Shown here piece by piece: positions 34,131 to 47,300 of a stretch of DNA of 64,000 nt. Below the pieces are notes generated by a model. That model saw only the letters and a program-made list of their open reading frames with translations, had not been told where the DNA came from and ran no database searches. How positions within the stretch are numbered: position 1 is the stretch's first letter; every line of letters starts with the position of its first letter. The stretch lies in the NCBI GenBank assembly GCA_023053575.1, contig JAKZAP010000020.1:19959998-20023997 (forward strand), read 5' to 3'. Origin of the DNA: Branchinecta lynchi. Its lineage: Eukaryota; Arthropoda; Branchiopoda; Anostraca; Branchinectidae. Position numbers and translations under genes: made by a program.

Positions 34131-35154
34131 CACGAAAAGTTCAGAATCGAATTCACCGTATCTCCATATCCGTACAAAGAGCGTCTAATCAACTTCAAGT
34201 AAAACTTTAACTTATAAAAAAAATCCGGTTTAACTTCAAATAAAACTTTTACTTTTAACAAACTTTCCGGTTTTGTCCAAATCACGGGCGAACTACTTGT
34301 CCGGCGATAAAATGGTTTTCACGATCGTGTTCAGCATGTCTTCCTACCCCTGAATCGAACATCTAATCAACTTCAAATAAAACTTTTACTTTTAACAGAC
34401 TTTCCGGTCTTGGCCGGATTCCCGGCTAACTACTTGTCCGGTGAAAAATGATTTTCACAGTCGTGTTCAGCATGTGTTCTTACCCATAATTCAACCATTT
34501 AATCAACTTCAAATAAAACTTTTACTTTTAACAGACTTTCCGATTTTGGCCGGATTCCGGGCTAACTACTTGTCCGGTGAAAAAATGGCTTTCACAGTCG
34601 TGTTCAGCATGTGTTCTTACCCATAACTGGACTATTTAATCAACTTCAAATAAAATCTTTACTTATAACAGACTTTCCGGTTTCGGCCGGATTCCGGGCT
34701 AACTACTTGTCCGGTGAAAGAATGGTTTTCACAATCGTGTTCAGCATGTCTTTTTTCCCATAAGCCGAACATTTAATGAACTTCAAATAAAACTTTAACT
34801 TTTAACAAACTTTCCGGTTTTGGTCGGATTCCGGACGAACTACTTTACAAAATGGTTTTCAGCATCGTGTTAAGCATGTCTTCTTACCCCATAATCGACT
34901 ATCACATTATCTGTTTAAAAATATTTCATTTGCCCCTGAATTTAAACCCCCTCCCCCACCCCTAAATGTAGGGCTACAGAGCCCATCTACGAACCCGACC
35001 TTACTCTTGACCCATAGAATCCTCACACCAAGTTTCATCAAAATATCTCATTCCCTTCAAGAGTTATGGTGCGCACAGACGGACAGACGGACGGACGGAC
35101 ATCTTTTGCGATGTCATAGGTATCCCGCCACTTACTTTTTGGGATCCCAAAAAC
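34131..35154 (-). repeat. Family A repeat, - orientation
   Basis: Five or more 137-bp units, then the leader in reverse (ATCTCATTCCCTTCAAGAGT) and the GGGATCCCAAAA end. The left end is missing its normal terminus and is fused to 415-bp-repeat sequence at about 34130. Confidence 0.8.
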
Positions 35155-35458
35155 AGGTACACAGATTGATCAGTAGATAATCTGCAATCTGCGTCCCAGG
35201 TAATGGAGATTTTGTATATGTTTCAGTAGCAGAAAGTGGTTACCCACTACCGTAGGAATTCGACTTTTTGATATGTCTGCATGAGTGTAAATGAGACAAT
35301 GGGGGATTAACAGAAACTAGTCCACCTGAAGCGCTGGACTGCAATTAGGCCAATGCTACATGAGCAACAGGGGACGAGTACTGTTACGACGGACTTACGA
35401 TTGCTAGTGGATGACTAAATATCAGCTACCGCTGTACGCTCCAGCTCAAAACAGGCAG

Positions 35459-35927
35459 CGTTGCCACATATCGCACGATAATGTTGATTAGTCACTCTGT
35501 TTTGTTTTTGTCACAATTGTCCTAAGTAGGCATAAAAATCAATGTATTTCAGAAAATGACCAAATGTGTCATTTTTGCAGCAGGGATTCCAACCAGAAGT
35601 GACTATTTCAAGTTTTTTTTCATGAAAGTAAAATTAAGATGTGTCAAATATTCTTTGAGCCCAAGCTGACTTTGAAACATTTATTCAAACAATGTTTACA
35701 ACGAATACGTCAGCTATGATTTTTCATCAGCGATATTTCGGCCCTTCTTGTCAAGGGTCCTGACGAGGACCCTTGACAAGAAGGGCCGAAATATCGCTGA
35801 TGAAAAATCATAGCTGACGTATCCGTTGTAAACATTGTTTGAATAAATAAGATGTGTCATTTTTACAGAGGCGATTCCGACCACTTGGGCCAAAATTCAC
35901 TCTCTAAATATTTTTGATTTGGCAACC
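35459..35927. mobile_element. Family C MITE interrupted by a snap-back element
   Basis: Ends CGTTGCCACAT and GATTTGGCAACC. The internal order matches other copies in reverse. Interrupted at 35647-35848. Confidence 0.7.
35647..35848 (+). mobile_element. Snap-back (family D) element with 11-bp target duplication
   Basis: AAGATGTGTCA flanks the insert on both sides (35636-35646, 35849-35859) and is single in uninterrupted family C copies. The element begins AATATTCTTTGAGCCCAAGC and ends GTTTGAATAAAT. The two arms meet almost without a loop at GGGTCCTGACGAGGACCC. Confidence 0.85.
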
Positions 35928-36232
35928 CTGAAAACAGGGCGAATAACACACTAATAAATAGTGTTATGTAAATAGTGTTAAATATGTATATTCAAACAAT
36001 AAAAGAACTTGGACTAAACTAGCCTATCTAAGTATGTGTTATAGTACTGTTACATGATAGAAGGCTTTCGCCCCTACATGTATTTATATTAGGACTGTTT
36101 GGTCAATGGGCTTGTTTAGGACAGGTTGTGGCTCCGAATGTACATTGCTCATGGGGTTAACTTCTGGCAAACAAACAAATCGCTATGGCATGTCCTCTTA
36201 GAGCCTTTGGACCACTGAGTTATTATCAGTTA

Positions 36233-36564
36233 CACTGAAAAAAAAAAAAAATATTGCAGTATTTGCTATTGGGATTAATCTTGTCTCTATAAAAATAATC
36301 TTATCTCTAATTCGGATTAATCCTTTCTCAGTAGAGATGAGATCAATCGCAGTAGCAAATACTGCAGTTAACTTTAATCCTTACACTGTAAAAAGTTTGT
36401 CCGAATAAGGATGTAGTATTTACTATTGGGATTAGTCTTATCTATTTGGATACAATTAATCCGAATTAGGGATAATCTTATCTCAGTAAAAACAAGATTA
36501 ATCCCAGTAGCGAGTACTACAAGATTGGTTTTTACAGTGTACTCGGAGAAACTTTTTACAGTGT
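36233..36564. mobile_element. Two overlapping family E MITE copies
   Basis: CACTG termini occur at 36233 and 36384, and TTTTTACAGTGTA ends occur twice near 36530-36565. GATTAATC and GTAGCAAATACT blocks are inverted within. Confidence 0.6.
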
Positions 36565-36574
36565 ACGATTCACT

Positions 36575-37165
36575 TTTGTTCCAGCGTTCGGTGTGATACA
36601 AAAATTAACTCCTCCCTATCATTTTCATTCCACCTGAGTTATGATCGTTACTATTTACTGATGATGGTGATGAGCATCTGAGGTGATAACGACTATGAGC
36701 ATGTCCCACCCTCGTAACAATAGTAACTATTGGATACTATTTCCGTTCCATCCTCACGAAAAGTTATTATGCTGACCGTTCCAACCTTCTCGGAATAGTA
36801 ACTATTTGCTTACCATGCGATGGAGCGTGGTAGGCGTAGTCACCACGCATCTCTGTAACGTGATTGGTCGGATTCGCCCGTGGCATGATATCCCGCTGGA
36901 AAATAGAAAGATCATTCCAGCCTTGACGGCAAAAAGCCAGAACTTGTGACGTCATGCGTAGTAACTACGGTAAGTAGGTTGGAACACGCTCTATATGTTC
37001 AGCAGGAGTTCCCGTCAGAATGGTGACGTCTATTTTACTATTCTACGTTCTACTTTAACATTATACTATTTATGTTCCAGAGAGGGCAGTAACTACCAAA
37101 ATAAAGAGCCAGCTCCTCCTCTACCATCAGAACTTAGGGTAACCTCTTTGGAACGAAACCTTGGA
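36575..37165. repeat. GTTCCA-ended repeat related to the element at 7378
   Basis: Contains GTTCCA...GTAACTA blocks (36726-36800) and TTGTGACGTCATGCGTAGTAACTACGG, close to the right end of the 7378-9761 element. It ends TTTGGAACGAAACC. Boundaries are approximate. Confidence 0.45.
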
Positions 37166-37193
37166 TCGGGAGTCGGTCCATATTCCATACCAT

Positions 37194-37461
37194 AGTTGCG
37201 TTTTTGATCGAAGTTTGAAGTTACCTTCAACCTCAAAGGTCTCTGCTTAAATACATTTTTGGTCGCCGGTCACAGTTCCTTCGTCCTTCAGACTCTGACC
37301 GTCAAACTTCGTGCGCTAGCAAGTTCGAAGTTTGCTTGAATCGTCGAAGAAACGTCGACCTGGCAAGGATCGCAAACGGTGAACTTCGACGGTGTTCAAA
37401 AACGGAAATTAAGTAACCGGCTAAGCGAACGGGGAACAAAACTTCGATCAAAAACGCAACC
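37194..37461. mobile_element. Harbinger-like MITE (AGTTGCGTTTTTGATCG ends)
   Basis: AGTTGCGTTTTTGATCGAAG at the left is inverted relative to CTTCGATCAAAAACGCAAC at the right. The interior is shared at high similarity with the copy at 58965-59238 (CTGACCGTCAAACTTCGTGC, GTCGAAGAAACGTCGACC). Confidence 0.75.
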
Positions 37462-37499
37462 TATACTAGTCGGTACTTCAACCTGTGCTTCCGCGTTCA

Positions 37500-38130
37500 C
37501 ATTCGATTACTTTAGTCGGTCCCCACTAGAGGCATTTTTCCGTGCTCCCACAAACAGTTTGTGGGTCGATTGTGGCTCGAAAAGAGTGTTTCCGCGGTGT
37601 TCTGTGCGGCCCACAACTGTGTTTTGGCGACCAAGAAGATTCTTGTGGCTCGCTTTGTGGCTCGAATTCGACAAACAACTGGCGAGGTTGTTGTCGATTT
37701 TGTGGCTCGATTCTGGCGGGAAATTCAAAGCAGCAAAATAGTGTCTAAACAATAAAGTTAACTACTTTTTCAAGCATATAGACTTAAAACTGAGGATCCC
37801 TTTTGCGCATAATGGTAAGGAAATAAGCCTGGAGTTCTATTTATTGAGATTTTACATGAATTTTATTTTTATTTTCAGATATTTGAAATTACTCAAAAAA
37901 ATAGACAAAATGGCGTTTCCGCGAGTTTCAACTTGTGGCTCGACTATGTGGCCCACAATCGTGTTTCCGCGACAAACACTCAGAAGTGTGTGGCCCACAG
38001 CTGTGTCGTGGAAAAACACCTTAGAAGTATGGCAGCAAATGGTTAACTGTAGTGAGCGAACTTGCCGTATGTCTAAAGATATTAAGTCGCAACATTCTCC
38101 ATTACGCAATTCCTAACTACAAAGTACTCA
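37500..38130. repeat. GTGTTTCCGCG / GTGGCCCACAA repeat-rich region
   Basis: GTGGGTCG, TGTGGCTCG, GCGGCCCACAA and GTGTTTCCGCG recur six or more times at 37555-37720 and 37910-38015. AATAAA at 38138-38133 on - lies just right of it and probably serves the Wnt gene. No independent gene is supported. Confidence 0.4.
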
Positions 38131-38165
38131 AGTTTATTTTGAGAGAGACAACATTCACTATACAC

Positions 38166-38367
38166 TTAATTACAAATATAGATATCTTTTCTGACAGTGC
38201 ACTTCTCACATTTTACTTTACAACACCACTCAAAGCGACAATTGCACTTGACTTCCTCCATCTTGACTATGGTCCTGTACCCCCTCCCACAACATAGTAA
38301 CAGACATCCGTCCGTCCCCACGCTGGTACGGTTGCACTCGCGCCCACGGGTCCCGGGTAACTCCAAG
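38166..38367 (-). CDS. Wnt16: Wnt16-like terminal exon
   Basis: 202 nt after acceptor TTTTTTTTTCTAG. It completes a Ser codon and encodes the C-terminal cysteine-rich domain (RECNRTS, TDGC, LLCCGRGY, CNC, WCC, C-x2-C, C), ending TAA at 38168-38166. Confidence 0.94.
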
Positions 38368-41300
38368 CTAGAAAAAAAAACAGAAAAGATTAGCCATGGC
38401 TCTTTAATCTTTACCCCCCATCCCCCCCTACTGGTAAAAAAGCGACGCACAGAGACCTCACGGTAAGAAATTATATTGGTGCCAAGGGACTTATGGACAA
38501 CGCCTAATTCCGGCAGGTATCTCTGAATTTCGACGATATTTCTACTGAATGATTGGAAGTTGAAAACGGAATAAAACGCAATGTCCGAATCCATGGTAAC
38601 TACAAATCCTCTTGAGGCACCTTCAGAACCAACATTAACAGAGAGCAAGACAAGTGTACTGACGTAGATTGTTGTAACTCTTAGACCCCTGAACAAACGC
38701 CCACCTGCCGACTTGCCAACTCCCAGAACAGCGAGCCCGCGGACATGAGTCATAGCAGTGTGACCGCGACCTGGCCAGCTCACGGTGTTCGCGGACTTAC
38801 CGACTTCAAGAATAGCAAGTAGACCCTGTTTATCGATGACCGGTGCAATATTGGCAAGTGCGCAGCTGTGCTATTGCCGAGGCTATTGCCTTATTGAGGA
38901 GAGGTAAAATGTATATATAAGTATTTCCACGTTTAACGATGAGATTCTGATCAGATCATCAGACGACTAATGTACAGATGGTAGCATTTGCCATATTGTT
39001 AAAGTGAAGATTATCTATGGATTATATGTCAACTTGGAATCGAGTGAGTTATAAGTATATTGATTAATAAAGTACATTGTAACCCTAGTTTGTTCAACTC
39101 TACATGCTCTAGCTAGGAGATAGAGACCCCAAAGAGCCTCCTCTCCGCTACGAACCGATTATACTCTTCTTCTCTTTTACCGTATTACACAAGGCAGCAG
39201 AAGACCATCCAGCGAGAAAACCAACCATAAGCGGAGAAACAGATCCATCAGGGTTCTATTCGCTCGGAAGTGCAATATGCCGTATCCAGGAATTTCTTTC
39301 GGGGGGGGGGGGGGGGGTGCACGCGGGTCGGACCAAAAGTACAAAAAGTCATAGCTCAGGGATTAAATCCTATAAAAATGATTATTTTTGTATGTCTCAG
39401 GTGAAGGGTTCGAACCCCCTAACCCCCTGGATACGTGAGGTCGGGAACCAATACCGTCCTTCTCCTCGCTTGTCTTGAAGTATCCAAATTAGCGAGCTCC
39501 CGACCGACCATTCAGATTGCTACAGGACACTTCGGTCTAAGGGGGTTGTGTTCAGGGGCGTCGCAAGTGTATTTTCGTTGGGGAGTGCAGAGCAAAAAAT
39601 TTACCGAAAGTTTTCAAAAAATTTACCAAATCCTAGAAACTGAGAATTCGAGCTTTAAATTAATTTAAATTATTCGTCAGAAAGGATTTCGTACGGACAC
39701 TAACACGAAAGGGCATCATGAAAGATGATTAACCAGCTACTACGCTTCGTTTTTGCAAAGTTCAATTGAAAATATATTGTCGGGCACGATTGCAATAACA
39801 GCTTCTACTTATTCTACTCAAGACACAATTAAATCGAGCGCCGCTACATTTTAAAATTTGCTTCTCATGCAAATTCTATCTTTTGCCGTCGAATAAACAT
39901 CAAGATCCTAAGAATTTCTAGAAACCGGATGGAGTGACGTTACGGCGGCAGCAGCTACTGTAAGGCTAGTTAATCCTTCCCATGATCACATAAACTGAGC
40001 GCCAGAGTCGAGATTTTTCCTGCCGAATTTAACTACTTCCATCCAGATTCTAGCTTTTAATGAGTCTCAAATCCCAGTTTTAAAACAGGCTTAAATCACG
40101 CGCACGTTCAAGTTCACTTTTATTTGTACGCTAAATCAATACGCCCTTCATAAACTTCCTTCCGGATTAGTTCTTTTTTTGCCGTTAGATGCGCTAGTAT
40201 AAAGCAAACAACGGCACGTTACTTCTTCGTCTACGTTTATAGGTTTGTTTCGCTACTTTCAATTTCTTGTACGTTTGCCTCCTAGGCCTGGCTATGTTTA
40301 AAACTGTTAAAAATTCAGCTGTCTCTATCTGTGCTATACCGAACCCTATTATGTCGAACTCCATCCCGGGGGTCAAATCTGGCTTCCGACTTCAGTGCTG
40401 ACGCTGATTGCCTTCTCCACGGGGTTGGTTCGCAACCCGGTAAGAACCGAAAGCCTAATCGCTCATTCCCCCATCAGATAACTTATACCAAGATCTAACG
40501 TGTGATTGTTATTGTTTCTCCAGAGCATCTGGCGGCAATTCGTCATTGGACTTAATGAAAATCCAACGACGATGACGGAACGCCTTTCCACAAAATAGAG
40601 AATATTACAAAAAGCGCCGCAGGCGGAATTTTCAAAAGATACACTGTAAAAGGTTCTCCGATTAAGGATTAAAGTTAAGTGCAGTATTTGCTACTGGGAT
40701 TAATCTCTACTGAGATAAGATTAATCCAAATTAGAGATAACATTATCTTTTTAGAGACAAGATTAATCCAAGTAGCAAATACTACAAGATTAATTTTTCA
40801 GTGTGTATGATTATAGCGTATTTTTGGGATTCAAAATAAAAATTAAGGACTTCTGATGAAGTCATATATCAGTCCATTTGTCTGCGATACGATCTCTTCG
40901 GGTTTCGAGGGTCGTAGTATACTACCGAATAATTACTGAATCCTGGCAATTATACACGACAAATTACCGAATCCCAGTTATTATACCGAATAAGTTTAGA
41001 ACAACAGTCTATTCGGGATTCTGTATTACTACCGAATAGGTTTGGTATCGAAAATCTACCGTATAATATTCGTATCCGGTATTATTTCGTCGAAACTGGA
41101 ACTAGAGTCGGGATTCATCGTAACTACCGAATACTGAAAATTATACCGAGTAAATTGCCGATTCCCAATCATGATACCGGATAATATTGGACCGATAGCC
41201 TATTCGGGATTCTGTGTAACTACCGAACCTCCATAAATATACCGAATAGTTCTGGCATCGAGAAAGTACCAAATAATTCCAGTAAACTCGCTCACCGAGT

Positions 41301-44300
41301 TCGTGATAACTACCGAATCCTGTCAATTATACCGAATCCCGATCATATACCGAATAAATTTGTACCAATAGCTTATTTTGGATTCTGTATAACTACCGAA
41401 TCCCGTAAATATACGAATAGTTCTCGTATCGAAAAAATACCGAAATATTTTAGTAAAATGTTTGGCCTTTGTACTGCAAGTCCGCCACCCTCCCCCCCCC
41501 CCTTGCGACGTGTTTCTTACTTTTGGACAAGTTGTTCGATTAGTTTTGTTATACAGAGTCGATGCAGGATGTACAGCCCCTGAGGCAGAAACAGTTTCGC
41601 CCCCCCCCCCCTCGAATTATCTTCGTAATAGGGCTTCAGTCTGATTAACCCAACACTTCCGTAAACACACTAAATTTAAAGTTGTAAATTTTTAATTACT
41701 ACACGAACAAACCAACAAAACTTAAATGTTTCGTCGTTTCGGGGCCCCTAAAAGATGAGGGTCTAACACGCAGGTATGTCAGTGCGCCTACAGCGAAACG
41801 TGCTTGCTCACAATCAAGGCCGTATCCAGGGGGGGGGGCTAGGGGGTTGACCCCCCCCCCCTCCGAAACATACAAAATAGTCATTTTTATAGGCTTTTCC
41901 CTCTGATCTGTGTGTCTTTTGTACTTTTTTGTCCGACCAGCAGGCAACCCCCCCCCCCCCCGAAAGGCACCACCCCCCCGAAATAAATTCCTGGATACGG
42001 GCCTGCTCACCATACTTTTCAAATCCTGTCAGGACAAGTGAAATTTACCTTTGTTCTGCCTCGCAGTAGTCAGGAGAGTCGCTGACATAGAGCAAGTCCT
42101 TTTTCGTTGGCTTCCTGACTCCCTCCCCCACCGGTTTCCACTTCTTTCTTTTTGAAAGTTTAACTTTCGTAGCTCCTTCGTAGCGCTCCATCAGCGCCTT
42201 GGCTACGTTATGGAGCGCTTGGAGCTTTCGCCAGCAGACTCGGACAGTACATGAGCCAGAAACGCCGTGGCATTTGCAGACTAGACGGACCTGCTTCTGC
42301 AGTGCCTAGAAAACGAAGAAACCAATCTTTAGGTGCGTTTTTGCAGATACCATGGTATCTGTTACCACGGTAACTGAATCTGCAATTATTCGTTTTTGCA
42401 GTTACTATGGTATCAATCAATCAATCAAGTTTAATCCCAATAGCTAAAAGCTAGAAAAGGAATACAAATTTGCTAAATACACAGACACACAAGAAACAAA
42501 TTAACTAATACACTTACAAGAAATTACCAGAAAGAAACGATGGAATGAAACTACTTAAAAATTGGGTAGAAGAATTAGCGGAATATGGGGAAAACTTATT
42601 GCCAGTATTCCTCTCGGACCGACGCACGGAAGACGGGAGGGGAGGGGGGAATAGATGGGTCATCTGGGTCCGTGTATCTGACACACGGTTGCTCTGCAAA
42701 AACGACTATTGCCAAAATTGCACTTTTCAAAGTCATCCCAAAAGAAAAACTGATATCCAATGACATCACTAAGTGCGAAACTTCTTTCTCACCAATTTGA
42801 CAAAATTTGACGAAATTGAGATGACTTTTCAGATACCACGACCAATTACCACGGCCGGACCGTAGTATAAAAATATCAGATACCACGATAACTGCAAAAA
42901 CACCTTTTGACCGTGGTATCGGATACCATCTATAACTGCAAAAACGACTTTAGATCGTGGTATCAGATACCATAGTATCTGCGAAAACGCAACTTTTGAT
43001 TTCCTTCCTTCCATGTCTTTAATTTGCCTCTGTTTAGTAGTTACAACTTTCCACTGAATAGATTCAGCATTCAGTTGAGTTTATTATACCATGGGAAACC
43101 ACATAGTCCCCCGGTAGTAAGTACTTCGGAATAGTATACAAATCAAATATTCGGTCTATGAGGACAACGTTAGTTGAAAATGTATGTAAAGCGATGCGAC
43201 GCGGTTACGGCCGCTCGGTAAAATATAAGCACAGTGTCAACCGGTTTGTTCTAGCCCGTCTGTTTAATGCAGTAATTACACCTTACGTACTTTATGTTCC
43301 GCCACTTTGGGAATTTAAAAAAATAACAGACCAAAGAAAAATATGCACCGCGTACTACAAGTACGTAAATTTTTGCTTGGCGTCCCTCTCCGAAGTCCAA
43401 AGACGGAGTTATCAGCCAAATACAGAATAGTAAACCCCAGCGAAAGAATACATACAACTGAAACAAGGCTCGAGCAAGAACTTTAAATGCTTATTTATTT
43501 ATTTATTTGAATCTAATGCCGTCCAACTAGGGACAGTATACTAAACAAAACAACACTTAACAAACTTACACTTTACACACTAAGTTGGGTCAAACCCACA
43601 ATATACCAACTAATATTTCGGCCCTTCTTGGCAAGGGTCCTCTTCTGGCTCAAAACCGCTCAAGTTGTTTCCCACAGGTTCATTTTTCCAACTTGAGCGG
43701 TTTTGAGCCTGAAGAGGACCCTTGCCAAGAAGGGCCGAAATATAGCTCCAATAAAATTCAGCTGACGTATCCGTTTTGCACCATCAAATAGCAACTCCCC
43801 CCATTTCAGCCAAATGGGAAGAGATAGCCGCATGTGCAGCGCAGAGAGAACAGCCAAGAGAGGGTTCTGGGACTCGAAAGTTCTATTCTGGAGCGAAAAA
43901 CAAGCTGATCTACGGATTTCACAGAAAGATGGGAGACCTTCACCAACAAACATTGCCGAGGCACTACAATCCCAGGGAAAACCATGCAAACACCGGAGGG
44001 AGCTATCGTACAGAACACGAAAAGAACTACCGTGCCGTGAACTACTAGTGCGTGTATTCATTTTCTATAGTTTCTTTTCTTTTCTTTTTCTTTATGTAGG
44101 CTACTCCGCTTTTTCCCTTTTGTAAGCGGGCAAACCAAATATATATATATATATAACATAGTAGTCCGCAAAGAGTGAAGTTCGGCCGCACTCGTCACGT
44201 GGAGTCTGCGCAGTGAAAAAGGCGAATTTTTTGAAATTCCTCTTTTGTTTTGTTTTTGACTGGGGGATTTCATGTTTCTAGTCAGTACATATCGATCGAT

Positions 44301-47300
44301 CAATTAAATTTAATTCCAAATAGCTTAAAGCTAGAAGAGGTGAATAAAATATTTACGAATACACAAAATCGACAACAAATTAAGGTCCCCTTGAAAACGA
44401 AAACGGGACCCACCTGGCTACACAAAATCGACAACAAATTAAGGACCCCTTGAAAACGAAAACGGGACCCACCTGGCTAACGGAAAACAGGACCCTTTGC
44501 AAACGAAAACGGTACCTACCTTCTTAATGCGGACAATGGACAGAATTTTTGAAAGATGGACCCGTAAATTCATAAAGTTCAAGGAAATACAACGGTGGTA
44601 CCGGATCCGCTATACAGCGGTTGGGTTCAAAAGGCATGTCTTGGCCTCTAGCTTTCGACAAAGTTAGTTGAGAAGCGGGAATTCCTTCTGGTAGATTTGG
44701 TGTCGACAAATATGTAGGGACTCGCCGCACAGAGAAGGTAGGGTTGGGGGCAAGGCCGTATCCAGGGGGGGGGGGGGGGGGTTAGGGGGTTGAACCCCTC
44801 CCCCCAAACATACAGAAATAACGATTTGTATAGGCTTTTCCCTCTAATCTATGTGTTTTTTGTACTTTTTTGTCCGACCAGCAGGCAACCCCTCCCCCCC
44901 CCCCCGAAACGCAAACCCCCCCCCCCCCCCCCCGAAACGCACCCCCCCCCCCCGAAATAAATTCCTGGATACGGGCCTGGATGGGGGTTAAACTTCAAAC
45001 GACAAGTGCTGGACGCTAGCTCTAACTTCCGACAAAGTTCAGTGAGGTCCAGCAACTCAAAAGGAGATATTAGGAGATTTTCTATAAAATTACGGGTCCA
45101 TCTTTCAAAAATTCTGTCCATTGTCCGTATTAAGAAGGTAGGTCCCATTTTCGTTTGCAGGGGTCCTGTTTTCGGTTAGCCAGATGGGCCTCGTTTTCGT
45201 TTTCAAGGGGTCCTGTTTTCGTTCGCCTTAGAAATTAGTAAGGGTCTATCTAACCTGTGCGGTTTTTACGGAAAATGTGGACCTTATGCCGGATTGATGA
45301 ATATGACATTACATTTTGGAAAGCTCCGTAGAACTCTTGCCTGGGGCCAAAAAGGATGTTTTTTGCTTGTAAAATGAACCAGATAGCCTACAGTGTGTGA
45401 AGTAAATTGGAGTTGTATAGCCTATGTCAGAGAGAACTATCCGAAGTATGCAGCCAAGCTTTCGTTTCATCAAACCATGTTTCTGCTTTCGAGTGCAAAG
45501 CTCCGTTCTAGCAGGCAAGCAGATAGGCCCCTACTATATAGCAGGCAAGCAGACGTCCCTACTGAAAGTCAGTTCGTCGTTCACTTGCATAAAACTTCGT
45601 ATACTAAACACAGCAAAAAAAAAGATATTGTTTTCTCGATGTATGCAGACCGCATCTTAGCTATACTAGAAACTTTCTAACCCGTAAGTTTGTCTCACTT
45701 TGAATGTCCCGAGCATAGTGGGCGGCGCTACGACTAATGCCCGTACATGGAAAGCATATGTGTTAGCGCTACTCCCTTCACTGTCAGAAGTTTCATAACA
45801 GATAGCGTATAAACCTTCAAGAATAACACCTTTTCACATAGAAATAAAGTGTTATGACCGGTTAAGTTTACACTATTTCGTACCTAGATCTCTAACTCTT
45901 TCAGTTGCTATCCGGCGCTTGTCGCGAGAAGATGTATTTGCATTTCATTCCATTGTGCCGTGACGTAATAAGCAGAGTCTAAACCTGCGGTGTGCACGCA
46001 GTGCTAATCTGAATATTGTATTTGCAATATTTTGCTTGGATAAATCACTAGGCCCTGTGCGTTAACGTGCACTGTTCAGTGCCGCGCAGGAAAGGCAGGT
46101 GGGCTGACCTCGCACAGGTTGGATTGGAATCCACTCGGATGCTCTCGTGAGGCTCAGCCCTCACGTAAAGATAAGTTTTTTGCTGTTTATCTTTTCTGGT
46201 AATCATGTCTTTCAACCAGTTTGATCTCGCTCTTGCAAAGTTCAAGGACTATCCGCTCTGGCCAGTAAGAATCGTCAAACCTGGTAAAGATACACGTGGC
46301 AAGCCAGTCTATATGGTTTTCTGCTATGGATCACATGAGGAATTCCGCCTCGTTGAAGCAAATATCCAAGCCTACGATCCTACCGCGGATAATTCATCTG
46401 CTCCTGCTACAAAAAAAGCTTTTGAAGAGCTTGCTACTGCGCCTGATATTTACAAGAGACTGTCCAAAACATACCTTGCGCTCAAAGGCAATGATAAAGG
46501 CAAAGCTAAAGGCTCAACACCCATATCATCTAGCAGCATTAGCCCGATTCATCAGCAACTTGTAGCAACTCAAGCGGAACTGGATAAAACCAAAAATGAT
46601 TTGATGGACAGTATAACTCAAAAAGTTACGGAAAAACTGGCTAGCTCAAACTCACTTAAGGAATCAACTGAGCTTATTGTGAGTCAAATTTATGACGCCG
46701 TTACGCTTGAATTTAATCCCAAGTTTCAACTAATCGAGAAATCGTTAAAGGGGCTGAGTAATGAATTTGAGCACTTGGAGGAAAAACTGAACAGGCTGGA
46801 AACTAAATTGGACGGTTATGAACAAGAGTCATTACTAGATAGTCTTGTGTTTCACGGTGTAAGGCAACAAACTGGAGTTGACACTCGTTCTGCTGTGTTG
46901 TCGATTGTAAATCAGAAGATGTCGTTGCCTGAAGTAAATACAACGGAGATCATGAATGTCTATAGACTCAGACTGAATAATGCTGCTACTGACTCAACTC
47001 AGTCTGCTCCAAGGGTCGCTCCAGTTATTGTGAAGTTTGCGAGCAAAGACATAGCTAAGAAAGTATTCAAGGCCAAAGCCAAACTGGCCTCTAGTGGAAT
47101 TTTCGTTGCGGAGTCTCTGACCAAGCAACGAAGAGACATCCTGAATGCGGCTAAGGACAAATTCGGTCAGAAGAATGCTTGGTCTGATCAAGGGCAAATC
47201 TTAGCAAAGCCTAGAGATGAGACTGTGATTAGAAAGATACGGTCGCTCGCGGACTGTATCTAGGTTGATTTTTTTTTTTTTTTTATGGTTAAGTTGTTCT

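Noticed and set aside
39340..39425. tRNA-like boxes (TAGCTCAGGG and GGGTTCGAACCCC) in the MITE at 39280
   Set aside because: Other copies of the family lack these boxes and no cloverleaf forms; GGTTCGAACCCC comes from variation at the internal G/C runs.
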